Origin: Pomphorhynchus laevis
Lineage: Eukaryota; Acanthocephala; Palaeacanthocephala; Echinorhynchida; Pomphorhynchidae
Length of the DNA stretch: 64,000 nucleotides
NCBI GenBank assembly: GCA_012934845.2
Contig: WNNJ02000794.1
Span: forward strand, 186,001 to 250,000
Direction: 5' to 3'
Below the pieces are notes generated by a model. That model saw only the letters and a list, made by a program, of their open reading frames with translations. It had not been told where the DNA came from and did not search any database. This document shows positions 20,695 through 33,479 of the stretch, one piece after another. Both the position numbers and the translations under genes were made by a program. Position 1 is the first letter of the stretch. Each line of letters starts with the position of its first letter.

Positions 20695-21830
20695 TGGCAA
20701 ATGCGTGCCGGAGCACGCTTATGTGACCACGAAGAAAAAAGTAAGCAAAAATCTAAATCATGTTTCGAGAAAGTGGGAACGATGAACGTCGAAAGGTAGC
20801 TGATTCCAGAAGAGGGGGCGACGAGGAAGGATAGGAGCCCGTAGTTCTTAGAGTAATAGGGAACGTGGAGTAAGAGGGAATGACGGGAATGTAAGGAGAG
20901 AGAGGTGGGACGAGTGTCGTCTAAGAAAGGGAGGTTGATGAACGATGGGGAGCCGACAGCGTTGAGACGAAAAGTTACGAAAAGGCGGAGTTGTATTCGG
21001 ATGTGGATAATGGTCCAGGAGAGTTGGACAAGATATTTGGATGGGTGATCGAAGCGACTGAGACGTATGAGCACTCGAACGGCGGAGTTAATGTTGCGTA
21101 GTAGGGTTAGGATTATGGATTTTGGAGAATCGGCGAAACGGCTAGGGTGGTAATCGATTTTATGGAAGAGAAGCGATGAAAGAAGAGACATACAAGAACG
21201 AAAGTTAATAAGGGGGCGGATATGGCGAATGTCACAGAGAATTAAGTTAGACGAGCGAACCGTGTAGCGGACGAAGGGTTTAAGGGAAAGGTGATCATCG
21301 AAATGGAATTTTAAGAAAGTGAGATTGTAGACTATGGGGATAATTGATGAGTTAAAAAATACAGGGGGAAGATATATTAGGTTGACGGGGATAAGCCACA
21401 TTATTTTGGACTTACCTGGGTTTAGAACGAGATGAAGATGGGAGAGACGTTTGTAGATAGAAGAAAGATAGTTGGAGATAGAAATTGTGATATCGTGTAT
21501 GTGATGGGCGGGTACATGAGTATATATGTGCATGTCATCTGCGTATTGCATGACGTTAAAGGAGTAAGGTTTGATAAACGGATAGAGATCGTCAAGCGGA
21601 AGATAGGAAAGCAGGGGACCTAGGACTGAACCTTGTGGGGTCCAGCAGAAAATATGGATGGGAGGAGAAGATGATGAATTTGAACAGACGCGAAATGAAC
21701 GGTCGGATAGATATGAGGTAAGCTTTGCTACGAAGGAGAATGACGATCTGTAATCATAACGGTGGCCTGAAAGGCGAATGGGGTGGTCGACGATGTCGAA
21801 GGCGGAGGAGATGATATATTGCCTTGTCAC
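20695..21830 (-). pseudogene. Jockey/CR1-type non-LTR reverse transcriptase, 5'-truncated
   Basis: A 386-codon open frame encodes TPQGSVLGPLL (motif B), MQYADDMHIYTHV (catalytic YADD), LNPGKSKIMW and a long C-terminal region ending in RAPARICHVKIF. The start only reaches FDIVDHP of motif A, whose first Asp is FDI instead of a full LDxxxAFD, so the copy is 5'-truncated. It is much less AT-rich than its surroundings and still open, which suggests a recent insertion. It lies about 190 bases upstream of the HACL1 start, on the same strand. A related 3' piece is at 31.3-31.5 kb. Confidence 0.85.
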
Positions 21831-22126
21831 TAGAAACGAGTAGGTCGTTGTAAACTTTCATGCAGACGATTTATGTGGAAAGATTTGAGCGGATTTCTGT
21901 GTAATGATTAGTTAAGAGTTAACGGTAAATAATACTTGATTAATATTAATTAATTTGCTATAATTAATTACGATGTTGTAATAAATGAATTACAATTAAA
22001 TCATAAATCAAAAAAATTGACATAAAAATTTTTGAAAGATAATATACACAAGAGATTATACATACAATAATATATACAAAAAATGACCCGCATTACCAAG
22101 AGCGAATTACAATAAATAAGATAATA

Positions 22127-22235
22127 TCGACGGCAACCATTGACGGCAACCATCGACGACAACCATCGACGACAACCATCGACGACAACCATCGACGACA
22201 ACCATCGACGACAATCATCGACGACAACCATATAC
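22127..22235. repeat. 13-bp minisatellite
   Basis: About eight head-to-tail units of AACCATCGACGAC with a few substitutions. Two further degenerate units with the same flank (ATATACAGTCAAATAT) occur at 22282-22325, so the flank was duplicated as well. Confidence 0.95.
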
Positions 22236-22339
22236 AGTCAAATATGAAAATGGTAAGTATAAAATTGTGTTAATAAGATGACATCGACGGCAACCATTGA
22301 TGACAACCATATACAGTCAAATATAAAAATGGTTAAAAT

Positions 22340-23255
22340 CTGTACATCGCAAGAAAAATCACCTGAAGTACGAAAAGATACAAGTTGGCTGTGATAATGA
22401 TTGTTGCTTGAATTGTTCGATTTTATCAGTGCCGGTTAGAGTTCCAAGCGCATTAAATGGACGTTTATTATGTGGGATATGTGCTACAGGCGTCATTGGC
22501 ATCCTACGCAGGGAGGTAGATGAATTGAAATTACTTGTAAATACAATACGAAATCATCATGTCATGTCAGCATTGTCCAAAAATGTTCATAATGAGGAGG
22601 TACAGACTCTGACAAAATCAATCGATACCGCGAATGATTCTAACGCAGATATTGGTTCAGATGAACATCGATGTCCACAGGTAGTGGAAAATACTACAAC
22701 GTCAGTTACATGAATCAATCTTGTTCGTATCTGGAAGAGATGGCATTCAAAATCTTATAATGTTCGTCATATAGAAAATGATGAACGCCTCCTGTCAACA
22801 CTCACTCGCACGATAATGTCACACTTTACTCTCTTTCCAGTGGTTACAGTATGGTTCCAAATAATGAGAGCGTAAAGGAGCTTATGAAGGAAGCTTATCT
22901 CATATAAGCACATCAACCCATTTCTAATATCAATAGCCAATAAACCTCTGTGTCAATAGACTGTACTAGTAATGATCCAACATTGGTAAGTGTCGACAAC
23001 TCTCAAGCGAGTTCTGTCTCAGGCAACACATTAAGTAGAAAACAATCCATCTCAGATAGGAGATATAATATCATTGTATCTAGAGTTAAAGAATTGGGTA
23101 GCGGTGATGATCATGTTATGCTAGATGATGACGTTAAGATTCTCCGTACAATTATGTCCATAATAATTGACAGTGAAAACCTGTCTGTTGATCAAAGCCT
23201 TGTTAGGAAAGATTTTCGTCTGGGTAAAAAATGTTTAAGAAATGTAAATGCCTGA
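22340..23255 (+). pseudogene. CR1-like non-LTR element, ORF1
   Basis: The first part has a Cys-rich region (CDNDCCLNCS then LLCGICATGVI) and ILRREVDELKLLV, a short coiled-coil-like helix. The second part from 22950 has RRYNIIVSRVKELG and VRKDFRLGKKC, as in ORF1 of CR1/L2-type elements (a NI-V-G...E block followed by a RLGK block). Stops and frame changes between 22710 and 22950 split it. It is followed by the endonuclease of the same element. Confidence 0.6.
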
Positions 23256-23359
23256 GAAATCTATTTTGTTGAAAGTTGTTATCAGTTCCAGAGAAATGGA
23301 TAAGGATAAATGATGTCTTTATAGATTTGCACAAAAGACTGAGCAATGGCGAATCTAAT

Positions 23360-25190
23360 CTTTGTGTAAGAAATTTTCGACTTGTACGGTGGCGCCCGAC
23401 AGTTTGGTGTCAGCCTTTGCTGCAGACATAGATTGTTGCCCAGATGGGTTTCACTCATGTGATCTTGCTAACTTTAGTGATATTTATTCTATCTCTCAGA
23501 TTTCCTGTTATAGCAGCATATATTTTGGTTCTCAAATGTCCGCATTCTTGTGGCCAAATATACTGGGGTAAAATATGTTGTCTTAAAAATAAGTATGGTG
23601 TCTTCTGCATTTGTGAATCTTGGATGTATCCCAATTCGTATTCCCAACTACTATTTGCTACGTTCGGATCGTCAATCTGGTAGACGAGGAGGTGGTATTG
23701 CCGCGTACATTCACAGTAGCATCGGTGTGCCTGACATACCTTCTTTTCGGATTCCATTAACTCTTCCTTCGAAGGCGTTTCGTTCTGCATTGTTCGAGGT
23801 AGGGTCAAAATTTATGTATGTATATTGTATCGTTCCCCTTTAGCCATCTTGGATTTGAACTTACTGAGGCCATATCTCTGTCGTCTATGCTACTCTACTC
23901 GATTTTTACTGGTCGGTGACTTTAACTCCCCCAACATTGATTAGGAAGGTCAGAGTGTGCTGTCATGCCTTCGACTTAAAAATGAAATCGGTGGTTTCCT
24001 TTTCTTCGAATGATGTTAATTCAACATGTTTGTCATGCTACGTACATCGGATCCCGGTATATTCTTGACTTAGTTTTTACAAAAGTTATTGTTGATATTT
24101 CCAACATTTGCTATCATCTACCAGTAGGCAGCAGTGATCACTGTCTAGTGTCATGGTGTGTACCTTGCAACAACGATATGCCTTCATCTTTCACTCAGAC
24201 CATGAAAATAAATAGGGATATAGTTGACATTAAGCAACTTCAAATTACATTTTCTACCGAAATCAACACGTATAATTCTTCTGTTTCAGAAAGTTATGAA
24301 CACTTGTCGGCTCGCTTTTTGCGAATGTCTAATGTTTTCGCCTCATTGCAGCGACCTAAATCGAGTATCTCGCGCCCTTTTTGGTTCGACTATCATATCC
24401 TGTTAGCTTTGAAAGTTCGAAACACATTATGTCATAGGCCTAAAACAGATCAGTCTATTCGTATTGAGTACACTGCTTATCGAAATATTTGTAACAGGCT
24501 AAAGTTTAAAAAAATACAATCATTCGAGAACAACACCGCGATGTGTATTTCTCATCATCCCAAAATATTATGGTCCTTCGTTTGTAGTTCTCGAAGGGTG
24601 CATACGGGAATTAACTCAATTAATTTGATGGATTGAGTTCTAACAAGGGAACCCCAGACTGCTGATCATCTGGCAAAGATCTTCGCAGTTCCATGTAATT
24701 TTACGGTAGACTTTAATCAGTTTGTCTGGCAGGAGGTTCTTGTTGCTATCCGTGACTGTGCAATAGAGATTGAAGATGATGATATTTACAGTGAATTGTT
24801 GGCGTTGAGCCAATTTGGATCTCCGGCACTGATGACATTAGATTTTTTCTGGTACTTCATTTAGCTTTTTCTCACTGTCAGCATTTACCTTATGTTTTTC
24901 AACACAGCCTAAACGTTCCTGAATTCTTGACATTTAGAAGGGTGCCATTGTAGTCCTGATACCCAAGAAACATCCACCTGTTAGTTCGTCAAACTTTCGC
25001 CCTATTAGCCTTACTTGCGTGTTTACCAATATTCTCGAAAAACTAGTCTCGAAGCAGATTCGACTTCATCTTAAGAAAAAATAGTATTCTCTCGGACTCA
25101 CAACACGGATTTATGCCGGGCCATTCTTGTTTAACCAATTTAATAACATGCAGTGCTGTATACTGTTATGTTAATTGTGGTCTGCAACTT
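23360..25190 (+). pseudogene. CR1-like non-LTR element, ORF2, 3'-truncated
   Basis: Endonuclease parts lie in several frames: RSDRQSGRRGGGIAAYIHSS, a LVGDFNSPN-like block near 23910, ILDLVFTKV and SSDHCLVSW (the SDH box). After a linker the RT starts near 24945 with AIVVLIPKKHPPVSSSNFRP, ISLTCVFTNILEKLV and QHGFMPGHSCLTNL. The sequence ends near 25190 before the catalytic YADD. Many stops and frameshifts. A C-terminal RT fragment of similar type is at 28.0-28.35 kb on the other strand. Confidence 0.75.
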
Positions 25191-25209
25191 CCTGCATGAT
25201 CAAAAAATT

Positions 25210-27690
25210 CACAGAGTTTAAAATTTACCAGAAGCGGCACCATATACCTTCCTAAAGAAAGTGGCCACCAATACCAGTCCTAATGCATCCCTGACTCCTT
25301 CCGTCGACGAAATCTACAATGTAGTCGAAATTACAATATATATGCAAGAATTGCGGCAATAGAGACTATGCTAAAAATCTAATGAATGTGTTTCTAATGC
25401 CAATCACATCTCCATCAACACTTCAACACAAGCAATCCTAAAAAGTGGCTTCTCCACAAGCACAATAGCTTCCCTGAAGGTCTACAAGCAAGGGAAAGCT
25501 TGAAATATTAAACAGGGGGATGATGATAACTCTCCCTCCATCCAAGGAGCAGTCAGTGGTTCCGCTGTTAGGGTCAGAGGCCGAAAGGGCAAACTTTCTC
25601 CTCTTGGCCTAACTAGTGGGTTCGCTATCCCTTCTAGTTTCACATTTGCATGGGAAGTAATTCCGAACCGTTTTTACTGAACGCCCTTCAGTGGAATTCG
25701 GGAAGTGCTTCTACTCCTATCCTTTTATCTGATCGAGATGCAGATGTTATAATCCTTCAGGAAACTAGATCTATCCGGTTTCCCCATGACATTACTTGGT
25801 TTCTTAAATACCACATATCCTCCCACTTTAACCCTACATAATCCCATTTCACTCTTTCTTAAGGTCTTTTAACCTTAGTTAAATGGCACTAAAGATTATC
25901 CCTCATATTAAACTACTCCTGTCCAGTCATGATTTGTTTAATGATAACCCTATAGAAGAACGGTAAACGCATCAGCATAGCCAATAACTATATTCGGCCA
26001 GGAAATATCCACAATAACCATGATCCCCTAGACCGAATATTGGGTATCGGCTATGACATGTTACTTTGTGACTTCAACGACAGAACTGGTCGTTGGATCA
26101 ATGCAGCACTTTACAGATATAGGAACGTTTATCTTATATATAAACCACCAGCTTCACTTTTCATTGGACAAAAACAAATTAACTCCTCGACATATTACTA
26201 ATACACGAGAAGTGGCTGCTAAAGCCTACCTGTAATGAGTAGTCGCGCCAACAACTGTCCACCTCACATGACTTAGTTCGCTGGCGATTAGAGGAAGACA
26301 CGCTGCTGAGGAGGAGCGATTAGGAGGAGTTACTAACCTTACATTATTATGGAGCCACTCAATCTCACCAACCAATCTAGCCTTGTGGAGACTTCAGAAG
26401 CAGAGATTTATCGATTAACGATATCCTGAATGCCTGGGGTGCACTTCTGGGCACATCCAGATTCCAAGCCCCACTCTCTTCTAGTGTCTGTCAGCTTTTA
26501 ACAGTTGATCAGAGAGAGAAGTTGCCATCACTATGCTGTTAGACTCACCATTCGATGTGGCCGGTATTAATTTTACCGCAGAATATTTTCAGCAAAGAAA
26601 AAAGCTGTCTCATGCCATAAAGATCTGCGCCCTATTTCGATACAAAGCTCCCTTATCTCAATTTACGAAAAACGCTTGCGCGTAGAATCCGCGATTATCT
26701 AAGTAGGCGTAATATAATCCCACCAAGTTTCCATCGGTTTATCAAAGGTCGCTCGATCCATTAGGCAGTTGATAGGGTGCACTGGTTCTGTCAGGACAAC
26801 AGTCATCAGCTCTTTGTGGTTGTTTTCCTTTATTTTCCGCTGCATTTGATCGCATTTCAATTCCCTTTGTTATCTCTTTTCTTAGGTCCCTCGGGTTGCC
26901 TGTGTGAATTGTTAACAGAGTGGAAATACTGTTGTACACCAAGCGGATATTTTATGAAGATGACCCGGATGCTAGTCAGTTCTACCCTATGATAGCTGTG
27001 CCTTAAGGTTCCTCACTTTATCTTATCTTATATCTTGCTACTTCTATCGTAATATTTAAGACATTTAAACTCGATCAACATCTAGTGGTATACGCTGATG
27101 ATACCACAGCCCTGTTTCCTGGACACAGGTGCATATATGTAATCTTGGACATTAGCCGCTTCTTTTAATGATTAAAAGACTAGTAATCCACGTCCAATCT
27201 TATTCTAAACTCCTCTAAATTGCAGATGGTTGTTTTTAATGGTGCATCTGCGACAAAGAAGAAACTAAAGAGACTAGCAATCTGAGCACTCTCTTCCATA
27301 TTAAACAATCAACCACTCCTTATCGTTACACATAGTAAAATATCTGAGGTGTACCATTACGCTTAAATGGTCGGCCGGGCACGACTTGATTAAATTCAAG
27401 AATGTACTGAAGGAAGCTAGATGCGCCCTAAAACGGACCCAGCATCTGCCATCAAGTGAGAAAGTTCAGGTGCGCCTCTGGAGTACCTGGGCAATCTCGG
27501 GGTTACTCTTCTTTTATAGAGGGCATCCCCCACAGCAAAGATAAAGATTTCTTAAGCTTATCATCTCGCGATTACCAATCATTTTCAGCCTCGACTGGAC
27601 CCCCAGTTGTGTGAGAGACCCTGAGTGGTTCAGACGGAAGGCGGCGCACTGGTGTAGGTTGAAGGGATCTGATCCTCTTTGCCAGTTATT
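25210..27690 (+). pseudogene. Non-LTR retrotransposon copy C (ORF1 tail and ORF2)
   Basis: A decayed ORF1 tail (about 25210-25640) precedes ORF2 from 25650: LQWNSGSAS, DADVIILQETRSIR. RT fragments include an RSIH piece near 26750, VVYADDTTALF (27090, intact YADD), a damaged thumb near 27340 and the 3' end near 27690. Stops are frequent in every frame, more so than in copy A, so this is an older insertion. It abuts the truncated CR1-like element at about 25200. Confidence 0.75.
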
Positions 27691-27878
27691 ATAAGAAGAC
27701 AACTCAACTGAAATCGTCTGTTGTTGCCGTCTTTTTCTACTATAGTATTTTTTATTTATGCATGTATTAATATATTTTAATCCTGTTTGCTTTGTTATTA
27801 AAAAAATCTTTATTGTTACTATTTATTTCTGATTAATAACGTTCTGGTTAATATTTTAAATTCGATTTTAAAATCGAA

Positions 27879-28986
27879 TTTTCAATAGCTAACTGCTTGC
27901 ATCAGAATAAAATTATATAATTTTATATTATTATTAATGTTTGAACAGCACATAAAATCATGGCTTAATTAGCTGGTTCACTGCAGAAAAAAAAGAAAAT
28001 ATAATAAAAGTATCACAAATACGGAAAAGCAGCTTTCCCCATGGCATCCTCTATCCGTAATTTATTTTTGAATTCGTTGATATTGCTACTGCACACTGTT
28101 GACTCTCCAAGCCTATTCCACAGAGATACAACTCGCCGATCAAATTGGACAGCTCGTGATTTTCTTATCCTTTCACGTCGCAGGGTTAAACCATGGCCTC
28201 GGAGGATATTGGATGAGCGCAAATGAAGACAATCTTGAAGTGGATGATCCAAATCATTAAGAATTTGCCAGACCATATTCATATCGATGTACTGGTAGGT
28301 CCACGTGACAGTCTCAAGTCTAAGTGCTTTTAATCGATCAGGGTAAGACAAAAATTTCAGTTGCGGTGCTAGCTTGGTAGCTCTATGAAGTACCCTCTCT
28401 GAACTAATATGTTCTTTTGAACATATTAGTATAATAGATAAATATTTTAGAATATTTATATTATAAATTTGTTTATAATATAAATTATTTATTTATAATA
28501 TAAATCTATTGTATTTAGAATATAATAGATAAATATTTTTAATATTAAATTTGTCCTTGCCCATTTGAATTACTTGTTTTAATTTTTTACGAATGCCTTT
28601 TGCTTGACAAAAATACAAATAGTTGTTATACTAAATAAAATGATATATTGCAAAAAAGGTTAATCTTTGTTTTAACTATAAATGAATTATCTATTGAATT
28701 CAGCATAATTATTCTTAATTGTTTTAGATAATTGTATAATAATTTCAAATTAATATGTTCTTTTGAATTCTAGGGATACACACACGGCGCAGCATATAGA
28801 AGACGGCTCAACACATAAGTAAAGATTAGCGGACGTAGGGCAAATTGATTGAGTGCAATGAAAGTGCGTCGAAGTTGACCGATTATCCCAAACGCATTTG
28901 AACAAGCATGTTCAATATAAAATTACTTTTATAGAAAATTAAATATAATTATATCCTTATGATGATTACAGTTAGCTATTGAAATT
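27879..28986. repeat. Inverted pair of a TTTCAATAGCTAACTG box
   Basis: TTTTCAATAGCTAACTG at 27879-27895 faces CAGTTAGCTATTGAAA at 28969-28984, a 16-bp inverted pair about 1.1 kb apart that encloses the non-LTR fragment at 28.0-28.35 kb. Related boxes occur at 32.4, 50.46 and 62.88 kb, and a short inverted pair at about 62.80/62.88 kb. They could be the terminal repeats of a transposon family. No target duplication was seen. Confidence 0.35.
28013..28351 (-). pseudogene. C-terminal end of a CR1-like reverse transcriptase ORF
   Basis: The frame reads SYPDRLKALRLETVTWTYQY, a MVWQILNDLDHPL stretch, then RVVSLWNRLGESTV and INEFKNKLR. This is the usual last segment of CR1/jockey-type ORF2 (SYPERLKxLxLPTLxYRR, then VVxxWNxLP, then FKxxLD). 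It is cut at the 5' side near 28360. Followed by a TAATAAAAG-type tail. Probably the same family as the element at 22.3-25.2 kb. Confidence 0.75.
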
Positions 28987-29264
28987 TGATTTCAATAAAA
29001 ATTCTTTTAACTCCCTCCTTTGATCAGTAAATAACTTTTATGAGTGAACAACAAATTTATAGCATTTAATTTAAATAAAACGCTAAGCTTTTAACATTAT
29101 CATTGATCACATATCGTTCCCGTTTTCCCGGATTAAGATAAATTTCATTTAATAATTATAAACGAAATTATAATTATATTACAATAATAATTATAACTAT
29201 ACAACTATATACTTAATTATATCTTATTATTTAAAATAAATTTCGTTTTTTTATTTTTTATAAA

Positions 29265-29875
29265 TTGCTTCCTTCGTCGGGAAGCTTAACCCGCAATGCG
29301 CCTACCACAGAAGCCTAGTCCCCCATAATGGGTCGTTTTGACCTTACTCTACTCATCACTACAGGGTGGTCTCGTCACTGTGGCCCTGTAGTAAACCTCT
29401 GAAATGAATTCATATAGCACACGCTTCTCCACCGTGGGACCAGCCTTACATCTGGTATGGTTTGCGTAAGAAGTGCCTTCACAGGACAGCACGTATGCTA
29501 TCGTTCCTTCTTTCATCAGCTTACTAAGGTTGCTGAACAAGCAACACGCTTGTATACAGCTGAAGCACAATGCACTAGCAAAAGCTCTCCAGCTACAAAG
29601 CACGAGCAAAGCTCTAGCGCATATGCTAAGATTCGTCACTCCACATATAGTGGTTATATGAATAAAACTACTGGTGACGTTATATTAATAAGAAAGACTT
29701 TCAATACAACTTTTTAATTAACACGATAAGGAAAGTTTAAACCTGCATGCTTTTTTACAATCTTCGTCGGGAAGCTTAACCCGGAACAAGCCTACCACAT
29801 ACGCCTAGCTCTTCAATGCGACGTTTCGGCATTAATCTAATCATCACTACTGGGTGGTAGTATTGAAAACTAACA
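29265..29875. repeat. Direct repeat pair of about 110 bp, 495 bp apart
   Basis: 29272-29386 and 29763-29868 share CTTCGTCGGGAAGCTTAACC, GCCTACCACA, GCCTAG and CATCACTACAGGGTGGT-type blocks. Between them lies a frame (29457-29717, plus) without known domain. On the minus strand both carry GTGATGA followed by an AAAAC or CGAAAC word and a CCAC/GTGG stem. This looks like a small element with terminal direct repeats, or two tandem units. Confidence 0.55.
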
Positions 29876-30269
29876 GAAACACTGCGAACATTAGAAATTC
29901 TAAAAATCGTGAGTTAATTAAATAAAAATATAAATAAATATAAAATATTTGATTATTTGATAATATATTATTTTATTTTTTAAATCAAGATCATTTAGAT
30001 TACAATAGAGGTCACCCGCAAATGGGTCCATTATTTACTTTTTCGGTAACTTTTTTGTTGTTTTTATTACAAATCTATTATTATAGATTATATTATATTA
30101 TAGATTATATTATATTATATTATAGATTATATTATATTATAGATTATTATTGATTAAATTATACTGTCAGCTTTTGATATAATCGTCTTATATGAATTGG
30201 TAAATATTTTTAATTTGAAAGAAATTTCAAGACAAATTAGAAAAAGTAATAATGAACAATATGCTTAAA

Positions 30270-31905
30270 ATTAGAAAAAATAATATTGAAGTGAATAATA
30301 TTTTACATTCCAATTTAATAATGTGTGCATTAAACCACCCCATTTAATTCTAAACACGATAAGACGAAATTAATATCAGTGTGAGTAGTAAATGAAAGTT
30401 TTAGAAGGAGATTAAATGGCATAGCAAGTCATTCGAAGGTAAAGTAGAGTTCACATTCCCGGACTATATCTAACTCATATATTTCCTTATAATAGTTAAC
30501 CTACGTAGATGACTACTATTTGGAATATTAGGCTACTGGTGGACGTACCATGTAAAGATTACACAAGTTGTGAGGAATGAATAAAGGGATATAGTAATCA
30601 TACATTTCGAAAGGAAATGCATGAGATTGTACGCAAGGAAACTCGTTTGCCATACCTAATTACTACGTTATAAGGCAAGTCTACTCCCTCGTTTCAAAAT
30701 ACTCTCTATCTGAAAGGGCTTCTGTTACAGGGAAGCCGCTTCAACATATTTTTCTTGCAAATAAAAAGTATTACTAAAAATATATTTTTGAAATTTGATT
30801 TTGTTTACAAAATATTCTTATATGAAATAACCTTCACAAGTTTTGCACCACATACGCTTTTGTGGAACTCTTGATTTTATCGCTTTTACCAACATTCTCA
30901 TTGCATCCATTTCCTCTGCAATTATAATCCTGGTTTTTTCGTTTATTTTCTCATCACTGTTAATATCACTATCACGTGCACTTCTCTTCGCAACTCTCCA
31001 ACTGTAAGTCGACCATATCAAATCCTCGACCTTAATCTATTGCGCTTCGCTATCAGTTACTCTCCTCCTTTGTAGCTTTATGTAACCTTCTTTAAAGCTA
31101 ATAGTCTATTCACACTTTTCAATCATGAACTCTCCACCATCCTCGATTATATTTCACCTCGCCAGTCCCAATTTCCTAAACGCTTCTCGTGTCCATATTG
31201 TTTCGACTCTATCTGTAGAATTTCTAAGGGCATTCTAAGCCATTATTTTAGAGTATTTCTTAATTTTCTCAAATGTGGTTTCCTATATCTAGTCACCGTG
31301 TTCATCACTTAACTGTTAAATAATTTATTTTACCATGGAAAATGCGTGCCAGCTACACGCTCACAAGTCTAATAACTAACAAATAACAGCAAAAGTCAAA
31401 CAGATAACTAGTTAAAGTGTGTAAATGGGATCGGATTTGGCGTTTGAAGCACGGCAAGGAGTTGATTGACGTATATGAATAGGCAGATGATTCCACCAGA
31501 GAAAATCAGCCAAATAGCTAATATCTATTAGATATTAAAGAATATATTGAAATTTTTATAATCAAAATTTATATTTTTTATTTTATCTGGACACAAGTAC
31601 AAATTAGAAAGTAATATTGAAGTGCATAATATTTAACACCCATTTAATTCTCAACACGCTAAGATGAAATTAATGCTAAGGTGAGTAGCAAACAATAAAT
31701 TGGGTAGGAGCAAAGGGCATATCAAGCCATGTGAAGATAAAGTGGATCACATTTCCGGACTATATTTAGCTCAAATATCTTCTTATAATTGTTAAAATAC
31801 GTAGATGACCACTATTTGAAATATTATGCTACTGGTGGATAAAACATGGAAAGATTATACAAGTTACGAGGATTGGCTACAAGAGTTAGGTAATCATACA
31901 TTTCC
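30270..31905 (+). repeat. Diverged direct repeat pair of about 280 bp
   Basis: 30320-30600 and 31625-31900 share blocks such as ACGAAATTAAT, TCCGGACTATAT, ACGTAGATGA, CTATTTGAAATATT, GCTACTGGTGGA and AGATTATACAAGTT. The minus-strand frame between them (30818-31021) has no recognised domain. The function and class of the repeat are unknown. Confidence 0.6.
31322..31510 (-). mobile_element. 3' piece of the 20.7-21.8 kb type non-LTR element
   Basis: The stretch AAAATGCGTGCCAGCTACAC parallels AAATGCGTGCCGGAGCACGC at 20.7 kb, and GATTCCACCAGAG parallels GATTCCAGAAGAG. The orientation is the same (minus), so only the very 3' part of the RT frame survives here. Confidence 0.5.
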
Positions 31906-32942
31906 TTATTGTCTCAGATATCGTTAAAAGACAGACGAAATTAGCATTCACCTGACAACTAGAAATACCTGACGTTTAGGAACTCATCCTATCGACGAAA
32001 GTTTGACTGTTAGACAATGTTTTTATACATACTTTGTTGGCCCAAGCCGAGAGGCGGAGATGTATCAAATAAATACTCTTCATTATTATTTCATATATCA
32101 GCTTAAGAGCCAAGGGCTCATAGAAAGTTGGATCGCAAGAAATAAAAACTGAATAAAAACAGCATAAAGAGAAAACGTGAAAAAAAAACACACTTAAAGA
32201 TAAATGTCAGGCTGAAACCACTGGCGTAGTCTGTACTCAGTCTGCATCATGTTTTATGAGAAACCAATGCGAAGTTTTTTTGATGTTCGGATGGTGGACG
32301 TCATAAAATATCAAGAATGAAAATAACACGGCTAGAAAATTACAAAATAATCTTCCATCAAGCCATCAGTAATATTTTACTATATTAATATTGTTATCGG
32401 TATTATTTATTTAGTTGATATACTGTTTTTCAATAGCCTGGAGCTACGAAGACGCTCAAATGGAATGTATGTGATACAAAAAAGTGATGTCCTTGATGAC
32501 TATAGCGATTAGTTTCCGTATTGTCTTGAGGTTTGCTTCAATTCAGCAACTCATGTTCAGCATACCAATATAATTGGTAATGTTGGTAGTATCGTTCAAG
32601 TCAACGAAGCTAAAGTTGAAACTATGTGTAGAATGGTTGAGGAAGTTGGATATTAGGTTTTACAGAAAAAAGTAGAAAGTAGAGATAATAAATTTGTTAA
32701 TCTCAGATATTTTGTTAATTATATATGATAAAAATATTGGAACTTTATGCTAATTGATATATAAATACCTATTAACAAATTAATTCCATTAACAAATAAA
32801 TAAAAGACGAAAACTTAATTTAACTAAATAAAATACTTGCATTTGTGACTTTGCTTTGATGATTTGTGAAAACAAAACATAATTATTAATAATTAATTAG
32901 ATAAAATAGTGTGAATTTAAAACATCAATAAAATTTTAATTA

Positions 32943-33341
32943 TTAATAAATATTTAAATTTATATAAGGATAATACAAGAAATACAAATGTTTTACAACA
33001 AAGCGGACGATACACAGTCCGCTGACACACGATGTTGCCCCATTGAATTTCATCGCTGTTTCGATGTAGCATCCATTTACCTGAACGCGGCTCTGAATCG
33101 TCTCCCCTAATAGATTTCCGAGAACGCGCAGATACTCAATTGCAGATTCGCCGTGAAGACCGAGAGTATCGGCAGCAACCGAGACAAACGAGTGTATACA
33201 GAGCTTGCAGATTCGCCGGGATGAACGAGAGTATCGACCGCAACCGGGACGAACTTGTGTATAAAGAGCTGTCAATTTCGATGTATTTGCTTCGCTTGTG
33301 ATGTTCGGCAACAGAGGGCACGGCATTTCATGAATAATCAA
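32943..33341 (-). other. 132-codon frame with an internal duplication, unrecognised
   Basis: The frame contains two copies of a roughly 60-bp segment (33160-33210 and 33215-33275; each encodes a GCGRYSRSSRRICKL-type stretch in one frame). I recognise no domain. It ends just upstream of the RT of non-LTR copy D and may be rearranged element DNA. The frame is open perhaps only because of the higher GC of the duplicated part. Confidence 0.25.
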
Positions 33342-33479
33342 AATTGCTGAACAGCTCGGCGCTAGAGAATTGGGGCATATGTAATCTCAGACATGCAGAC
33401 GACCGGAGTTCCATGGGAGTAAGGACACATCGTCTGGTCGTTTACCATCGGTCCTATAGAGTTCCGGCGGCTCAATACG

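Noticed and set aside
23455-23808. 117-residue minus-strand frame
   Set aside because: It is antisense to the endonuclease region of the CR1-like element.
29290-29390. C/D-box snoRNA (AGUGAUGA as box C)
   Set aside because: No CUGA box D at a suitable distance and no closing terminal stem next to the boxes.
32943-33341. Real secreted or repeat protein gene
   Set aside because: The repeat stretches read differently in each frame and no family fits; more likely duplicated element DNA.
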